A model generated the notes under the pieces. That model was given only the letters and a program-made list of their open reading frames with translations. It was not told the origin of the DNA and ran no database searches. Made by a program: the position numbers and the translations under genes. DNA of 64,000 bases, from assembly GCF_030719215.1 (NCBI RefSeq), contig NZ_CP120983.1, positions 496,001 through 560,000 on the forward strand. The letters are read 5' to 3'. Numbering within the stretch: position 1 is the stretch's first letter; each line of letters begins with the position of its first letter. Positions 20,683-30,368 of this stretch are shown piece after piece. The DNA is from Streptomyces sp. Alt3. Its GTDB lineage: Bacteria > Actinomycetota > Actinomycetes > Streptomycetales > Streptomycetaceae.

Positions 20683-21455
20683 TCACCGGGTGGGTCCCGC
20701 CATCGGCCTTCTCCCGGAGCACGGCCACCAGCCGGTCACGGACTTCGGCCCCGCTCCGCCGTCGACCGCGAACACCACCCCCGTGACGGACGAGGTACCC
20801 GGGGCGGGGCGCTCGGTGATCGCCCAGGGCACCTCATCCGGGCCGCCGATCCGGCCCGACGGGTGTGCGCCAATTGCCATGTCCGGACCACCGGCGTGCG
20901 TTCCGGCGTCAGACCCTGATGCCCGCCGATGGGAGCGCGATCATGTCGGGGGCGACGGCCACCACACGGATTCCACGGGGTGCCGGCTCGACCGCCCAGC
21001 TGCGGGTGAGCAGTTCCGAAGCGGCTTCGCCCGCCGCGTAGACCGAGTTGCCGGGCCGGGCACACTGCCCCACCGACGTGCCGACGCACTGACGCACTGA
21101 CGCCGACGATGTCCCGCCGGCTCTCTCCAGCGGGAGCAGAGCCGGCCGCGTCAGCAGGGCGGGGGCGGGGAAGTTGGTGGCGAACTGGGAGGTGATGCCT
21201 TCCGGCGTCAGCGTGCAGAGCTGAGACGTGAGCCTTCCGGCGTCAGCGTGCAGAGCAACCGCCACGCACGATGCCCGCGTTGTCGACCAGTACGTCCGGT
21301 CGGCCGTGTGCGTCCAGCATGACCCGGCCGATCGCGACGACAAGGGTGCTCCCCCGGGCGAACGCGCGGGCCGTGGCACGGCCGGTCCCGGTGCTGACTC
21401 CGGTGACGACGGCGATCCCGCTGCCCGGTGGTGCGGTGATGTCCATACCGGTCAT
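20683..21455 (-). pseudogene. Decayed short-chain dehydrogenase/reductase (SDR)
   Basis: SDR landmarks occur in order on the minus strand but in three frames. First is the cofactor loop (IAVVTGVSTGTGRATARAFA, ending near 21390), then the NNAG-like DVLVDNAGIV. The active-site and after region YAAGEAASELLTRSWAVEPA and PRGIRVVAVAP follows, and finally the C-terminal RIGGPDEVPWAITE and TGVVFAVDGGAG. The catalytic YxxxK has become YAAGE. At least two frameshifts and a 35-bp tandem duplication interrupt it. The gene is clearly dead; the ancestor was probably a classical NAD(P)-dependent SDR. Confidence 0.8.
21197..21256. repeat. 25-bp direct repeat, period 35 bp, inside the SDR remnant
   Basis: The 25 bases at 21197-21221 recur unchanged at 21232-21256 (both begin GCCTTCCGGCGTCAGCGTGC). 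The core TTCCGGCGTCAG appears again near 20900. The duplication breaks the SDR frame. Confidence 0.85.
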
Positions 21456-21589
21456 CGACCGACCCTGCCGCCTGCGACGAGGTCGACATGGACGTCGGCC
21501 GGGGGTCTGCTGCGACAGGGGGCCACCCTGCTGCCGCAGCAGACCGATCAGCTGCCCGCCGGACCGAGGCGTCCGGCGGAGTTCACCCG

Positions 21590-22738
21590 TCAGGCCGTGT
21601 GGAGGGTCAGCCCGTAGCGGTTGAGGATCTCGTTGATGGGCTGGTACCAGGTCTCACCGCCGCTGCTGCAGTTGCCCCAGCCTCCCGAGGTGACGCCCTG
21701 CGCCTGGTCGCCGCTGATGAACGAGCCGCCGGAGTCGCCCCCTTCGGCGCAGACGCTGGTCTTGGTCATCTGGTGGACGGCACCCTGGCTGTAGTTGACG
21801 GTCTCGTTCTTGGCGAGGACGTTTCCGCAGTGCCAGTGGGTGGTGGAGCCGGAGCGGCAGATCGAGGCGCCGATCGGGGCTTCGTTGGAGCCGCGGACCA
21901 ACTGGTCGGAGACGGTGCCCCAGCCGAGGACCACGGGGACGGTCCACCAGCCGCTGCCCACGTTCACCCAGGCGTAGTCGTTGTCGGGGAAGGACGAGCC
22001 CTGGAAGTTGCCGATGGCCGAGCCGTCCCAGCCTCTGACCGCTCCGCCTGCCTGGCCGCAGTGGCCCGCCGTGACGAAGCCTCCGTGGACGGAGAAGCCT
22101 ATGGAACAGCGGACGTTCCCGGTGTAGTACGGGTCGCCGCCGACCGTTCCCGCGGCGAACGTCTGAGGCGCCTTGGCGGTCTGCTCGATCGTGACGGGGC
22201 CGGCCTCGCGCGCCTTGGCGACGAAGGCGCGGACATCGTTGTCACCCCGCTCGGAGGCGACCACGGTCACGACGACGCTGTTCGCCCGGGGGTCGACGCG
22301 CCAGCTGCTGACGCCGCTGGGTGCGGAGAGCGCGTCCAGCCGGTTCTTCACGGCGTCGAGCTCCCGCGCCGTGTGGTCGACGACGCGGACCTGCGCGCCG
22401 GCCGCCCGGACGGCACCCGCCTTGGCATCGTCCGTGACGGCGACCGTCAGCTTGCCGCTGCCGGCGTCGAACCAGGAGCCGCCGAACGAGGCCCCGGCCG
22501 CGCTCCGCGCGGTTCCCTCCAGAGCCGTCGCCTTCTTCTCAGCGGTGAGCCGCGCCTCGGCCTGACTCTTCGTGAGTCCGAGGTCGCGCTGCATGGCCGT
22601 GATGATCCCGGCCGACGCCTGGGGTTCGGCGGAGGAACGGGAGTCGGCTGCCGTGGCCTGGGTGAGGCCGGCGGTCGCCCAGGTGCCGATGATGAGCAGG
22701 GCGGACAGACCGGTCCGCACCATCGTCGTATGTCTCAA
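21590..22738 (-). CDS. Secreted S1-family serine protease (streptogrisin/alpha-lytic type) with prodomain
   Basis: A 382-residue pre-pro-enzyme. A signal peptide (SALLIIGTWATAGLTQATAA) is followed by an alpha-lytic-type prodomain to about residue 190. The mature chymotrypsin-like protease has catalytic His in TAGHCGQ, Asp in DNDYAWV and Ser in EGGDSGGSF, plus paired Cys. It degrades extracellular protein. TTG 22738 is favoured by GAAGGGG upstream; ATG 22723 would drop 5 residues. A LacI-type palindrome 63 bp upstream suggests shared control with the glycosidase and DUF1996 genes. Confidence 0.92.
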   Translation of the reverse strand: MRHTTMVRTGLSALLIIGTWATAGLTQATAADSRSSAEPQASAGIITAMQRDLGLTKSQAEARLTAEKKATALEGTARSAAGASFGGSWFDAGSGKLTVAVTDDAKAGAVRAAGAQVRVVDHTARELDAVKNRLDALSAPSGVSSWRVDPRANSVVVTVVASERGDNDVRAFVAKAREAGPVTIEQTAKAPQTFAAGTVGGDPYYTGNVRCSIGFSVHGGFVTAGHCGQAGGAVRGWDGSAIGNFQGSSFPDNDYAWVNVGSGWWTVPVVLGWGTVSDQLVRGSNEAPIGASICRSGSTTHWHCGNVLAKNETVNYSQGAVHQMTKTSVCAEGGDSGGSFISGDQAQGVTSGGWGNCSSGGETWYQPINEILNRYGLTLHTA

Positions 22739-22800
22739 GGGAGTGCCCCTTCTTGTTGTTCCAGCATCGTGGGGGTGGAACAGGAAGCATCCGAGAGCCG

Positions 22801-22818
22801 TCTGAGAGCGCTCTCAGA
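22801..22818. promoter_or_regulatory. LacI-type operator, perfect 18-bp palindrome
   Basis: TCTGAGAGCGCTCTCAGA lies upstream of the protease gene. It shares the GAGAGCGCTCTC core with the other sites but has CTGA/TCAG rather than GGGA/TCCC flanks. Confidence 0.7.
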
Positions 22819-22987
22819 AGTGCCGCCACGGACTGTAGTCCAGTTCGTCAGGCAGGTCCATGCCAATGACAGCCCACGCCCCGCCGCTCACGGCCCCGCG
22901 CCCCGGCGCCGACCGCCCGCGGCCTCGTCCTGGCAGCCCGCGGGCGCGCGCCCGGAGAAGCACCGAGGCTTCGGCCGCCGCTCGGGG

Positions 22988-24526
22988 TCAGGGGGTGAGC
23001 AGCGGGAGCCCTGCGGTCCTCCACGGCCCCCGGAAGTCGTCCCACCTGCTGTCGCTGCTCTCCGGGAAGGTCCCTGGGAGGCTCTCCGGGAGGGTGTCCC
23101 AGATCCGTACGGCGGCGTCGGTGCCGGATCCGATACGTTGCCAGCCGGGATCGCCGGTGGCGGCGAAGGCCGCCCAGGCCTGCGCCATCCGCCCGGCGAG
23201 TTCACGGTCGGCGGCGCCCGGAGATCCCCCGACGAGGAAGTGGACGTCCTCGTCCTCCAAGGTGCCGAACGCGAAGGGGACGTCGGCGCAGTGCCAGGCC
23301 CTGACCGGCTTCCCCTGTCCGTCGCGCCGGCGGACGAAGCGGGCGAGGTGGGCCCGTCCTCCCGCCCGCGCGTGGGACTCGGCCAGTCTGCTGCTGTACT
23401 CCCCGAACATCAGGTCCCCGTACACGGCCAGGTAGATCTCGCTCACCGGTGCCCCGGGCATCAGGGCGCGGTAGCCGTCCAGCAGGGAGGGCGGGAGCCG
23501 GTGGTCGGAGGCGAACGCGGCGAGCTGCCGCTCCGTGGTGATCTTCGCGCAACTGCCCACGGCGTCCAGCAGCCAGTACTCCTCCACGGTGTGGCAGACC
23601 ATCAGGTCCACCTCGCGGGACGCTCCCGTCGCACACGCCGTCAGCGGGTCGGCGGCCAGTCCGGCCACCCCCGCCACCGGTCCGTAGATCGCCGGATCGT
23701 AGTGGCGGTGCCCCGACCCGGGGTCCCGCCTGTAGCCCTCCGCCACCCGGTCCGAAGCCTCGACGAGGGCATGCGGGGAGGCTGACGCCAGCCCTGCGTA
23801 CGTGGCGGGGACACCCGCCGCCGTGGCCACCTCCGCCGTGGTGCGGGCGGCGGACTCCGGGGTTGCGCAGGCGTTCACGGCACTGTGCGCGACGGCGCGG
23901 AGGAACAGGCCGCGCGCCCCGTCCATCGCCATGAGGCAGGCGACCGAGGTCGCTCCGGAGGACTGTCCCGCGACCGTGATCCGGCCCGGATCGCCGCCGA
24001 ACGAGGCTATGTTGTCGCGCACCCAGCGGAGCGCGGCGATCTGGTCGAGCAGCCCCCTGTTGTCCGGACACGCTTCCTCCCCGTCCACGGCCGGGACGTG
24101 GCCGAACCCCTCGAAGCCGAGACGGTAGTTGAGGGTGACGACCACGACTCCGTGACCGGCCAGGAACGTCCCGTCGAAGTCGGGCTGCGCGGAGGAACCG
24201 AAGACGTAGGCGCCGCCGTGGATCCAGACGAGCACGGGGAGAGCCCCGCCGTCGCCGGCCGGGGTCCAGACGTTGAGATTCAGAATGTCCTCGTCGCCCG
24301 GCGACCAGACCGGCGCGCCGGGAAGCTCGGCCGACTGGGGGGCGACGGCCCCGAACGACGCGCAGTCGCGGACCCCGTCCCAGGGCGCGGCGGGCCGCGG
24401 GGCCCGGAACCTGTCGGCGCCGAAGGGCGGGGCGGCGTAGGGGATTCCACGCAGGACGACAACTCCGGGATCACGGACGGCCCTTCGCCCGGCGACCGCT
24501 CCGGCCTTCGTTGTGAACACGCTCAT
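22988..24526 (-). CDS. Type-B carboxylesterase/lipase family protein
   Basis: About 512 residues of the alpha/beta-hydrolase carboxylesterase family. The signatures are GIPYAAPPFGADRFRAP near the N-terminus, oxyanion-hole HGGAYVFGS, nucleophile elbow VAGQSSGATS, and the catalytic His region AWHCADVPFAFG. No signal peptide is seen, so it is probably cytoplasmic. The physiological ester is unknown. ATG 24526 follows GGAGGACAGGG; a longer open frame upstream lacks esterase-like sequence. It is divergent from the HD-domain gene. Confidence 0.9.
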   Translation of the reverse strand: MSVFTTKAGAVAGRRAVRDPGVVVLRGIPYAAPPFGADRFRAPRPAAPWDGVRDCASFGAVAPQSAELPGAPVWSPGDEDILNLNVWTPAGDGGALPVLVWIHGGAYVFGSSAQPDFDGTFLAGHGVVVVTLNYRLGFEGFGHVPAVDGEEACPDNRGLLDQIAALRWVRDNIASFGGDPGRITVAGQSSGATSVACLMAMDGARGLFLRAVAHSAVNACATPESAARTTAEVATAAGVPATYAGLASASPHALVEASDRVAEGYRRDPGSGHRHYDPAIYGPVAGVAGLAADPLTACATGASREVDLMVCHTVEEYWLLDAVGSCAKITTERQLAAFASDHRLPPSLLDGYRALMPGAPVSEIYLAVYGDLMFGEYSSRLAESHARAGGRAHLARFVRRRDGQGKPVRAWHCADVPFAFGTLEDEDVHFLVGGSPGAADRELAGRMAQAWAAFAATGDPGWQRIGSGTDAAVRIWDTLPESLPGTFPESSDSRWDDFRGPWRTAGLPLLTP

Positions 24527-24747
24527 CCCTGTCCTCCGTTCCGCCCCTGTCCGGGGTGCGGCTCCAGCCTCGCACCCGTCGGGCGGCCCCCGCCAACACC
24601 TGAACAGCGCAGACTGACGCGTCCCTGTTGTGAATCCGAAGTGCGTCAGTCGGGGGACGTGCGGCCTGTCGGCGTCGCACGGGACCTCCGTACACGGATT
24701 CTGGACGTGCCCGCCAGGATCAGTCGTACAGGAAGCTGGGTGACACC

Positions 24748-25395
24748 ATGGCAGCCGATCCGTCCACGACGGCAGGCGTGCGCGTACCGGACACGAGGCT
24801 CGCGGTCGAGGCGACCGAGCTCGTACGCGACACGACCGACGAGCTCGTGTACCACCACTCCCGCCGGGTCTTCCTCTTCGGCGCCCTGCAGGGGCGCCGG
24901 CGGGACCTGTCCTTCGACCCCGAACTCCTGTACATCGGTGCCATGTTCCACGACCTCGGGCTCGGCGAGCGCTTCCGCTCCAGCGGGCGCCGCTTCGAGG
25001 TGGACAGTGCGGACGAGGCACGCGGCTTCCTGCAGGCCCGTGGGGTGCCGGAGGACAGCGTGCGGCGGGTGTGGACCGCCATCGCCCTGCACACCACCCC
25101 TGGCATCCCGGCCTTCATGGAGCCCGAGGTGGCGCTGGTGACGGCCGGTGTGGAGTACGACGTCCTCGGCATCGGCTACGGGGACGTCTCCGACGCGGAC
25201 CGTGCGGCGGTCGTCGCACTGCATCCACGGCCGGACTTCAAGCGGCGGATCCTCGCCTCCTTCACCGAGGGAATCCGCCCGAAACCGGAGACGACGTTCG
25301 GCAACGTCAAGGCCGACGTGCTCCAGCACTACGTTCCGGGCTTCGAGCGGGGGGACTTCGTACGCACCGTTCTCGAATCGCCGTGGCCGGAGTGA
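24748..25395 (+). CDS. HD-domain protein (metal-dependent phosphohydrolase-like / cyanamide-hydratase-like)
   Basis: A 215-residue soluble protein. The metal-ligand pattern is YHHSRRVFLFG, then MFHDLGLGERF, then ALHTTPG. This resembles the HD family that includes cyanamide hydratase and small-molecule phosphohydrolases. The reaction is not predictable from sequence alone. ATG 24748 has only a weak AGGAAG upstream. It is single-gene and convergent with the long metallophore-like operon. Confidence 0.85.
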   Translation: MAADPSTTAGVRVPDTRLAVEATELVRDTTDELVYHHSRRVFLFGALQGRRRDLSFDPELLYIGAMFHDLGLGERFRSSGRRFEVDSADEARGFLQARGVPEDSVRRVWTAIALHTTPGIPAFMEPEVALVTAGVEYDVLGIGYGDVSDADRAAVVALHPRPDFKRRILASFTEGIRPKPETTFGNVKADVLQHYVPGFERGDFVRTVLESPWPE

Positions 25396-25472
25396 CGGGG
25401 CCCGGCCGGCTCGTACCCACCGCACCGCTCCTCGCGGTCGGCGCCACGACCGGCAGCCGGGCTGACCGGGTC

Positions 25473-27020
25473 TCACCGGCGTGCGGCGGCTCCCCATCTC
25501 TCCGACGCACCGAGCAGCGCGACCGTGAACGGGTGACGGGGAGCAGTCAGGATCTGTTCCCTCGGGCCCTCCTCGACCACCACGCCGCCGTCCAGCACGG
25601 CCACCCTGTCGGCCGGTGCAGCGGTGTCGAGGTCGTGTGTGATCAGCACGACGGCGGGCGCGTCCTGACGGTGCATCAGTGCGGCGAGCAGGTCCAGCAG
25701 GGAACGCCTGGTGACCGGGTCGAGCCCGGAGGTGATCTCGTCGCAGACGAGTACCCGGGGCCGCGCGAGGAGCGCTCTGGCCAGCGCCGCGCGCTGGAGT
25801 TCGCCGCCGGACAGGAGGCCGGGCCGCCTGCGGACGAGTTCCTCGGCCAGCCCGAGGTCCGTCAGCACCCGCCGCGCCTCGGCCCCCGCTTCCCGGGGTT
25901 CGGTGCCGTGCAGGCGCACCGCCGTGCGGGCCACCTGGTCCAGGACCGGCCGGTGTTCGTCGAAGGCGGCCCGTGCGTCCTGGAAGACGTACTGCACGGC
26001 GGCGAGCTGCTCCCTGCTGCGGTCCCGCAGACTGCGCGGCAGTTCCCTGCCGTCGAGCGTGATCCGGCCCGTGTGGTCACGGTGGAGTCCGGCGAGGCAG
26101 CGCCCGAGGGTGGTCTTGCCGCTGCCCGAGCGTCCGACGACGGCCAGGCACTCACCGCCGCGGAGGGTGAGCCGGTCGACGCTCAGCACCGGCACATGGG
26201 CCCCGCCTGTCCGGTGACGCGCGGTGAGTGCGTCGACGGTCAGCAGCTCGGCACCGGTGCGCCCGGGTTCCGCGTACGGCAGGGTCCTCGGTTCGGCGAG
26301 GAGCTCCTTGGTCCACGGGTGGGTGGGCGCCTCCAGGACCCGGTGGGCCCGGCCCTGTTCCACCACACGGCCGCCGCGCATCACCAGCACCTCGTCGGCC
26401 AGTTCCCTCACGACGTCGAGGTCGTGGCTGAGCAGCAGCACGGCGATGCCCTGCGCCGCCACCGCCGCGAGCTGGTCGACGACCCGACGTGTCGTCAGGG
26501 CGTCCTGCCCTGTCGTGGGTTCGTCGGCGACGATGATCCGGGCGCCGAGGAGCAGTGCCTGCGCCAGGACGAGGCGCTGCTGCTGTCCTCCGGAGAGCTG
26601 GTGCGGGTACCGGCCCAGCACCTGCTCGCCGTCCTCGAGTTGGGCGTCGTCGAGTGCCTGCGTGACGCGCTGCCGGGCTGCCGCGCGACGCTGTGACCGG
26701 GGCAGGTCACGCACCTGCGTGCGCGCCATGTCGCGCAGGAGGGCCCCGGCGCGGCGGGCGGGGTTGAGGACGGCGGCGGGGTGCTGGGGGATGTAACCGA
26801 TGCGGGTGCCGTGCACGGCCACCTCGCCCGTCACGCGCGCACCAGCGGGGAATTCACCGAGCAGGGCGAGGCCGGTCGTGGTCTTGCCGCTGCCGGAGGC
26901 GCCGACCAGGGCGGTCACGGTGCCGGGGCGGATGCGGAGCGAGACCCGGTCGACGAGTGCGCGGCCGTCGACCTCGACCGTCAGTCCGGTGACGGCGGCG
27001 ATCACGGGGTTCTCCTTCAT
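25473..27020 (-). CDS. Fused double ABC ATPase, Opp/Dpp type
   Basis: A 515-residue protein with two complete nucleotide-binding domains: Walker A GASGSGKTT and signature LSGGQQQRL in the first half, GRSGSGKTT and LSGGELQRAAL in the second. It thus replaces the usual OppD/OppF pair. It powers import through the two permeases encoded just upstream. It is the last gene of the ten-gene operon, overlapping the previous gene by 4 nt. Its cargo is inferred to be a metal complex or small peptide. Confidence 0.92.
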   Translation of the reverse strand: MKENPVIAAVTGLTVEVDGRALVDRVSLRIRPGTVTALVGASGSGKTTTGLALLGEFPAGARVTGEVAVHGTRIGYIPQHPAAVLNPARRAGALLRDMARTQVRDLPRSQRRAAARQRVTQALDDAQLEDGEQVLGRYPHQLSGGQQQRLVLAQALLLGARIIVADEPTTGQDALTTRRVVDQLAAVAAQGIAVLLLSHDLDVVRELADEVLVMRGGRVVEQGRAHRVLEAPTHPWTKELLAEPRTLPYAEPGRTGAELLTVDALTARHRTGGAHVPVLSVDRLTLRGGECLAVVGRSGSGKTTLGRCLAGLHRDHTGRITLDGRELPRSLRDRSREQLAAVQYVFQDARAAFDEHRPVLDQVARTAVRLHGTEPREAGAEARRVLTDLGLAEELVRRRPGLLSGGELQRAALARALLARPRVLVCDEITSGLDPVTRRSLLDLLAALMHRQDAPAVVLITHDLDTAAPADRVAVLDGGVVVEEGPREQILTAPRHPFTVALLGASERWGAAARR

Positions 27021-27826
27021 GAGCGGCGGCCCTTGCGGGCCGGGGTACGGCGCTCCATGGCGGCGTCGACGAGCAGGTTGCCGCCCATGGTCAGCGCGAC
27101 GATGAGCAGGGCCGGCACGACGACCGCCCAGGGCTGGATGAGCAGTCCGGTGCGGTTGCGGTCCACCATCACGGCCCAGTCCGCGGCGTCGGGGGCGACC
27201 CCGATGCCCAGGAAGGCCGCGGTGGCCACCAGGTAGAGCACTCCGGTCAGCCGGATCCCGGCGTCGGCCGCCAGGGTGCGCAGGATGGACCTGCCCACGT
27301 ATCCGACGGCGAGGCGCCACCAGCTCTCCCCCTGCATGCGCAGCGCCTCGACGGCGGGCCGGGACGCCGCCTCCGCGGCTGCCGCGCGCACGATCCGAGC
27401 GGCGTCCGGGACGGACACGAAGGCCACCAGCAGGGCGAGTCCCGCCGCCCCGGGCGGGAAGGCGGCGGCGACCAGCAGGATCATCAGCAGTGAGGGAACT
27501 GCGAGCAGCACGTCCAGGGGACGCATCAGCACTTCCTCCAGCCACCTGCGGTGGGTGAGCGCACAGGCCAGCCCGAGCGGCAGGGCCACGAGGTAGGCGA
27601 GCACCGTGGCGGCCAGGGCGACGAGCACCACGGGCCGTCCGCCGAGCAGCACCTGCTGGACGACGTCCCGTCCGACGAAGTCCGTGCCGAGCCGGTGGCC
27701 GGCGCCGAGGGTGAAGGAGGCGGCGCGTGCCGAGGGCTCCCCCACGAGGAACGGGCCGGCCAGGGCGATGCCGAGCGGGACGGCGACGACGGCGGCCCCG
27801 GGGCCGTACCTGCGGAGCCGCCTCAT
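27017..27826 (-). CDS. ABC transporter permease, DppC/OppC type
   Basis: 269 residues with about six membrane helices. The N-terminal RLRRYGPGAAVVAVPLGIAL helix and GRDVVQQVLLGGRPVVL are typical of OppC proteins, and the cytoplasmic coupling region is near VPDAARIVRAAAAEA. It partners the OppB-type permease upstream. The ATG lies in a 4-nt overlap with that gene. Confidence 0.92.
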   Translation of the reverse strand: MRRLRRYGPGAAVVAVPLGIALAGPFLVGEPSARAASFTLGAGHRLGTDFVGRDVVQQVLLGGRPVVLVALAATVLAYLVALPLGLACALTHRRWLEEVLMRPLDVLLAVPSLLMILLVAAAFPPGAAGLALLVAFVSVPDAARIVRAAAAEAASRPAVEALRMQGESWWRLAVGYVGRSILRTLAADAGIRLTGVLYLVATAAFLGIGVAPDAADWAVMVDRNRTGLLIQPWAVVVPALLIVALTMGGNLLVDAAMERRTPARKGRRS

Positions 27827-28776
27827 GCCGCCACCCCCGAGCGTGGTGCGAGCCGGTGGGTGACGAGGTCGGCGCCGAGGTTGAGCACGACGGTGGCGAC
27901 GCCGAAGACCACCGCGAGTCCCTGGACGACGGGGATGTCACGGTCGGCGACGGCGTTCATGAGGACGGTGCCGAGTCCGGGGATCACGTAGAGGGCCTCC
28001 ACGACGATGACGCCGCACAGCAGCCAGTCGATGGTGCGGGCGAGCTGCTGGGTGGCGGGGGCGAGGGCGTTGGGCAGGGCGTGTCCGTAGCGGATGCGTG
28101 CCCCCGGGATTCCGTACCGTCCGGCATGGGTGGTCCACGGGGCGGCCAGCGCGTCGATCATGCCCGCCCTGACCAGGCGTGCGAGCGAGCAGACGGGCCG
28201 GGCGAGCAGGACCAGGACGGGCAGGACGAGCGCGGCGGGGTGCGCGAGCAGATCGGTGCCGTAACCGACGGCGGTAGGCGGGAACCAGCCGAGGCGCAGC
28301 GCGAACACGCTCACCAGGAGCACTCCGAGGGCGAATTCGGGCACGGCGTAGACGCCGAGGGTGGTGGAGCTGATCAGCCGGTCGGTGAGACGCCCCTCGT
28401 GTCGGGCGGCGAGTACGCCGAGGCCGACCGCCACGGGGACCAGGATCAGGACCGTGAGTGTGGCGAGGAGCAGGGTGGGGCCGAAGCCGCCGGCAAGGAA
28501 TCCGGCCACCGGCCGCCCCGAGGTGAGGGAGGTGCCGAAGTCGCCGTGCAGCAGCCCCACGACCCAGTCGGCCAGCCGCTCGTGGGCGGGCCGGTCCAGT
28601 CCCATCGCCTCGCGTACGGCCGCGATGCGCTGCGGGTCGGGCTGGTCACCGGCGAAGGCCACCGCGGCGTCGCCCGGCAGCGCCTCGGTGAGCCCGAAGA
28701 CCAGCAGCACGACTGCCGCGGTCTGCACGGCACCGAGGAGCAGCCGCCGGGCGACCCAGGAGCGCAGTGCGTTCAC
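27823..28776 (-). CDS. ABC transporter permease, DppB/OppB type
   Basis: About 317 residues. The first helix RRLLLGAVQTAAVVLLVFGL and the long extracytoplasmic loop (LPGDAAVAFAGDQPDPQRIA) are characteristic of OppB/NikB proteins. The GTG start at 28776 overlaps the binding-protein stop (GTGA). With the OppC-type partner it forms the channel of a peptide, nickel or opine importer. Confidence 0.92.
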   Translation of the reverse strand: MNALRSWVARRLLLGAVQTAAVVLLVFGLTEALPGDAAVAFAGDQPDPQRIAAVREAMGLDRPAHERLADWVVGLLHGDFGTSLTSGRPVAGFLAGGFGPTLLLATLTVLILVPVAVGLGVLAARHEGRLTDRLISSTTLGVYAVPEFALGVLLVSVFALRLGWFPPTAVGYGTDLLAHPAALVLPVLVLLARPVCSLARLVRAGMIDALAAPWTTHAGRYGIPGARIRYGHALPNALAPATQQLARTIDWLLCGVIVVEALYVIPGLGTVLMNAVADRDIPVVQGLAVVFGVATVVLNLGADLVTHRLAPRSGVAA

Positions 28777-30368
28777 GCCAGCCAGACCTTGTCGAAGCGT
28801 GCCCAGTCCAGGGTGTTGGCGGGCGCCTCGCGGGCGACACCCCGCAGGGAGGGTGCGGTGCCGAGGATCCAGTCGCCGAAGCCCCAGACCAGGAAGCCTC
28901 CTTCGGTGTGGAGCTGTCGCTGCATACGGGCGTAGAGGGCGGCCCGTGCCGTCCGGTCGCGGGTGGACTGGGCCTGTCGGTAGAGGGCGTCGAAGTTCTT
29001 GTCCTGCCATTTGGTGGCGTTGGTGGTGGAGTCGGTGAGCAGCCGCTGGGAGATGTGGGACTCGATGGGCATGGCTCCTGACCGGTAGCAGCACAGGGTT
29101 CCGGTGTCGAGGATGTCCTTCCAGTAGGAGTCCTTGCTGCCCATCCGTACGTCGACGGTGACCCCGGCGCGTGCCGCCTGGTCGCGGAAGATCCCGGCGG
29201 CCTCGGTGAATCCGGCGGCGACGGCCGAGGTGTCGAGTGTGACCCTGAGGTTCTCCGCACCGGCCTGCCTCAGGAGACTGCGGGCACGGTCGATGTCCTG
29301 TTCGCGCTGCGGGAGTTCGTCCGCGTAGTACTCGTATCCCTTGCCGAAGAGGTCGTTGCCCGTCTCTCCCGCGCCGGAGAGGGCGCCGTTCACCAGTTCC
29401 TCGCGGTCCGCGATGAGGAAGAACGCCTCGCGGACCCGGGGGTCGTCGAAGGGCGGGCGGTCGGTCTTCATGGCGAAGGCCTGCATGGCGCTGTTGCGGA
29501 GCCGGACGATCGTGACGCTGTCCGACTTCTCGTGGGCGCGTCCGGTGGCGGGGTTGAGCTCGTGCGCGTACTCGACCTGGCCTCCGAGGAGGGCGTTGAT
29601 CCGGGCGGACTCCTCGTTGGCGACGACGAATTCGAGCTCGTCCAGGTGGGGGGCGCCGTCCCAGTGGGCGTCGTGGCGGCGCAGGACGGTGGAGCGTCCG
29701 GGCGCGAAGGAGACGAAGCGGAAGGGGCCGGAGCCGATCGGCTCACGGTCGAAGCCGGTGGCACCGTCCTGCACGATGTAGGTGCCGAAGGCGGCCATCA
29801 CGTTGGGGAATTCGGCTGTCGGCCGCTTCAGCACGAACTCGACGGTCCGTTCCCCGGTCGCGCGGCTCGCCCCGAGGTCGACGGGTTCCAGGGAGGCACG
29901 GGCCCGGAATGCCTTGTCGGGGTCGGCGATACGGCGGTAGCTGTACAGGACGTCGGCGGCGGTCACCGGCTTCCCGTCGTGGAACTGCGCCTGCCGCAGC
30001 GTGACGTTCCAGCGGTCGAGGCCGGCGTTCGGCTCCCACTTCTCGGCCAGGCGTGGCACGGCGGCGAGGTCGGCGCCGTAGTCGGCGAGCTTGTCGAAGA
30101 GCGCCTTGCTCCGGGCAGCGTCGGCGAAGAGGTTTCCCAGGTGCGGGTCGAGTGTTTCGCTCGCGCCGCCTCCGGCGAAGGCCGCGCGCACCTGTCCGCC
30201 GCGCCGGGGCGTGCCGTCCCCCTTGCCGGCGTCGGATCCGGTGGCCTCGGGCCCGGAGCATCCTGCGAGCGTGAGTGCGCCGAGGCCGGCCGCTCCCCCT
30301 GCCGCCGCGAGGAAGCCGCGTCTGCGCAGGCCGGGGAAGCGATCGTGTCTGTCGGCCGATGCGGTCAT
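28773..30368 (-). CDS. ABC transporter substrate-binding lipoprotein (Opp/Nik/Cnt family 5), Tat-exported
   Basis: 531 residues. The N-terminus carries a twin-arginine motif (RRRGFLAAAGG) and a lipobox (TLAGC), so it is folded before export and anchored outside. The body is a family 5 binding protein (FAGGGASETLDPHLGNLFAD, FHDGKPVTAADVLYSYRRI). Family members bind peptides, nickel chelates or opine metallophores. Tat export suits proteins that fold with a ligand inside. ATG 30368 follows AGGAGAG, and the stop overlaps the next gene. Confidence 0.92.
   Translation of the reverse strand: MTASADRHDRFPGLRRRGFLAAAGGAAGLGALTLAGCSGPEATGSDAGKGDGTPRRGGQVRAAFAGGGASETLDPHLGNLFADAARSKALFDKLADYGADLAAVPRLAEKWEPNAGLDRWNVTLRQAQFHDGKPVTAADVLYSYRRIADPDKAFRARASLEPVDLGASRATGERTVEFVLKRPTAEFPNVMAAFGTYIVQDGATGFDREPIGSGPFRFVSFAPGRSTVLRRHDAHWDGAPHLDELEFVVANEESARINALLGGQVEYAHELNPATGRAHEKSDSVTIVRLRNSAMQAFAMKTDRPPFDDPRVREAFFLIADREELVNGALSGAGETGNDLFGKGYEYYADELPQREQDIDRARSLLRQAGAENLRVTLDTSAVAAGFTEAAGIFRDQAARAGVTVDVRMGSKDSYWKDILDTGTLCCYRSGAMPIESHISQRLLTDSTTNATKWQDKNFDALYRQAQSTRDRTARAALYARMQRQLHTEGGFLVWGFGDWILGTAPSLRGVAREAPANTLDWARFDKVWLA

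Noticed and set aside
25765..25780. AGGAGCGCTCTGG, similar to the LacI-type operator
   Set aside because: It lies inside the ABC ATPase coding region and is not a full palindrome.
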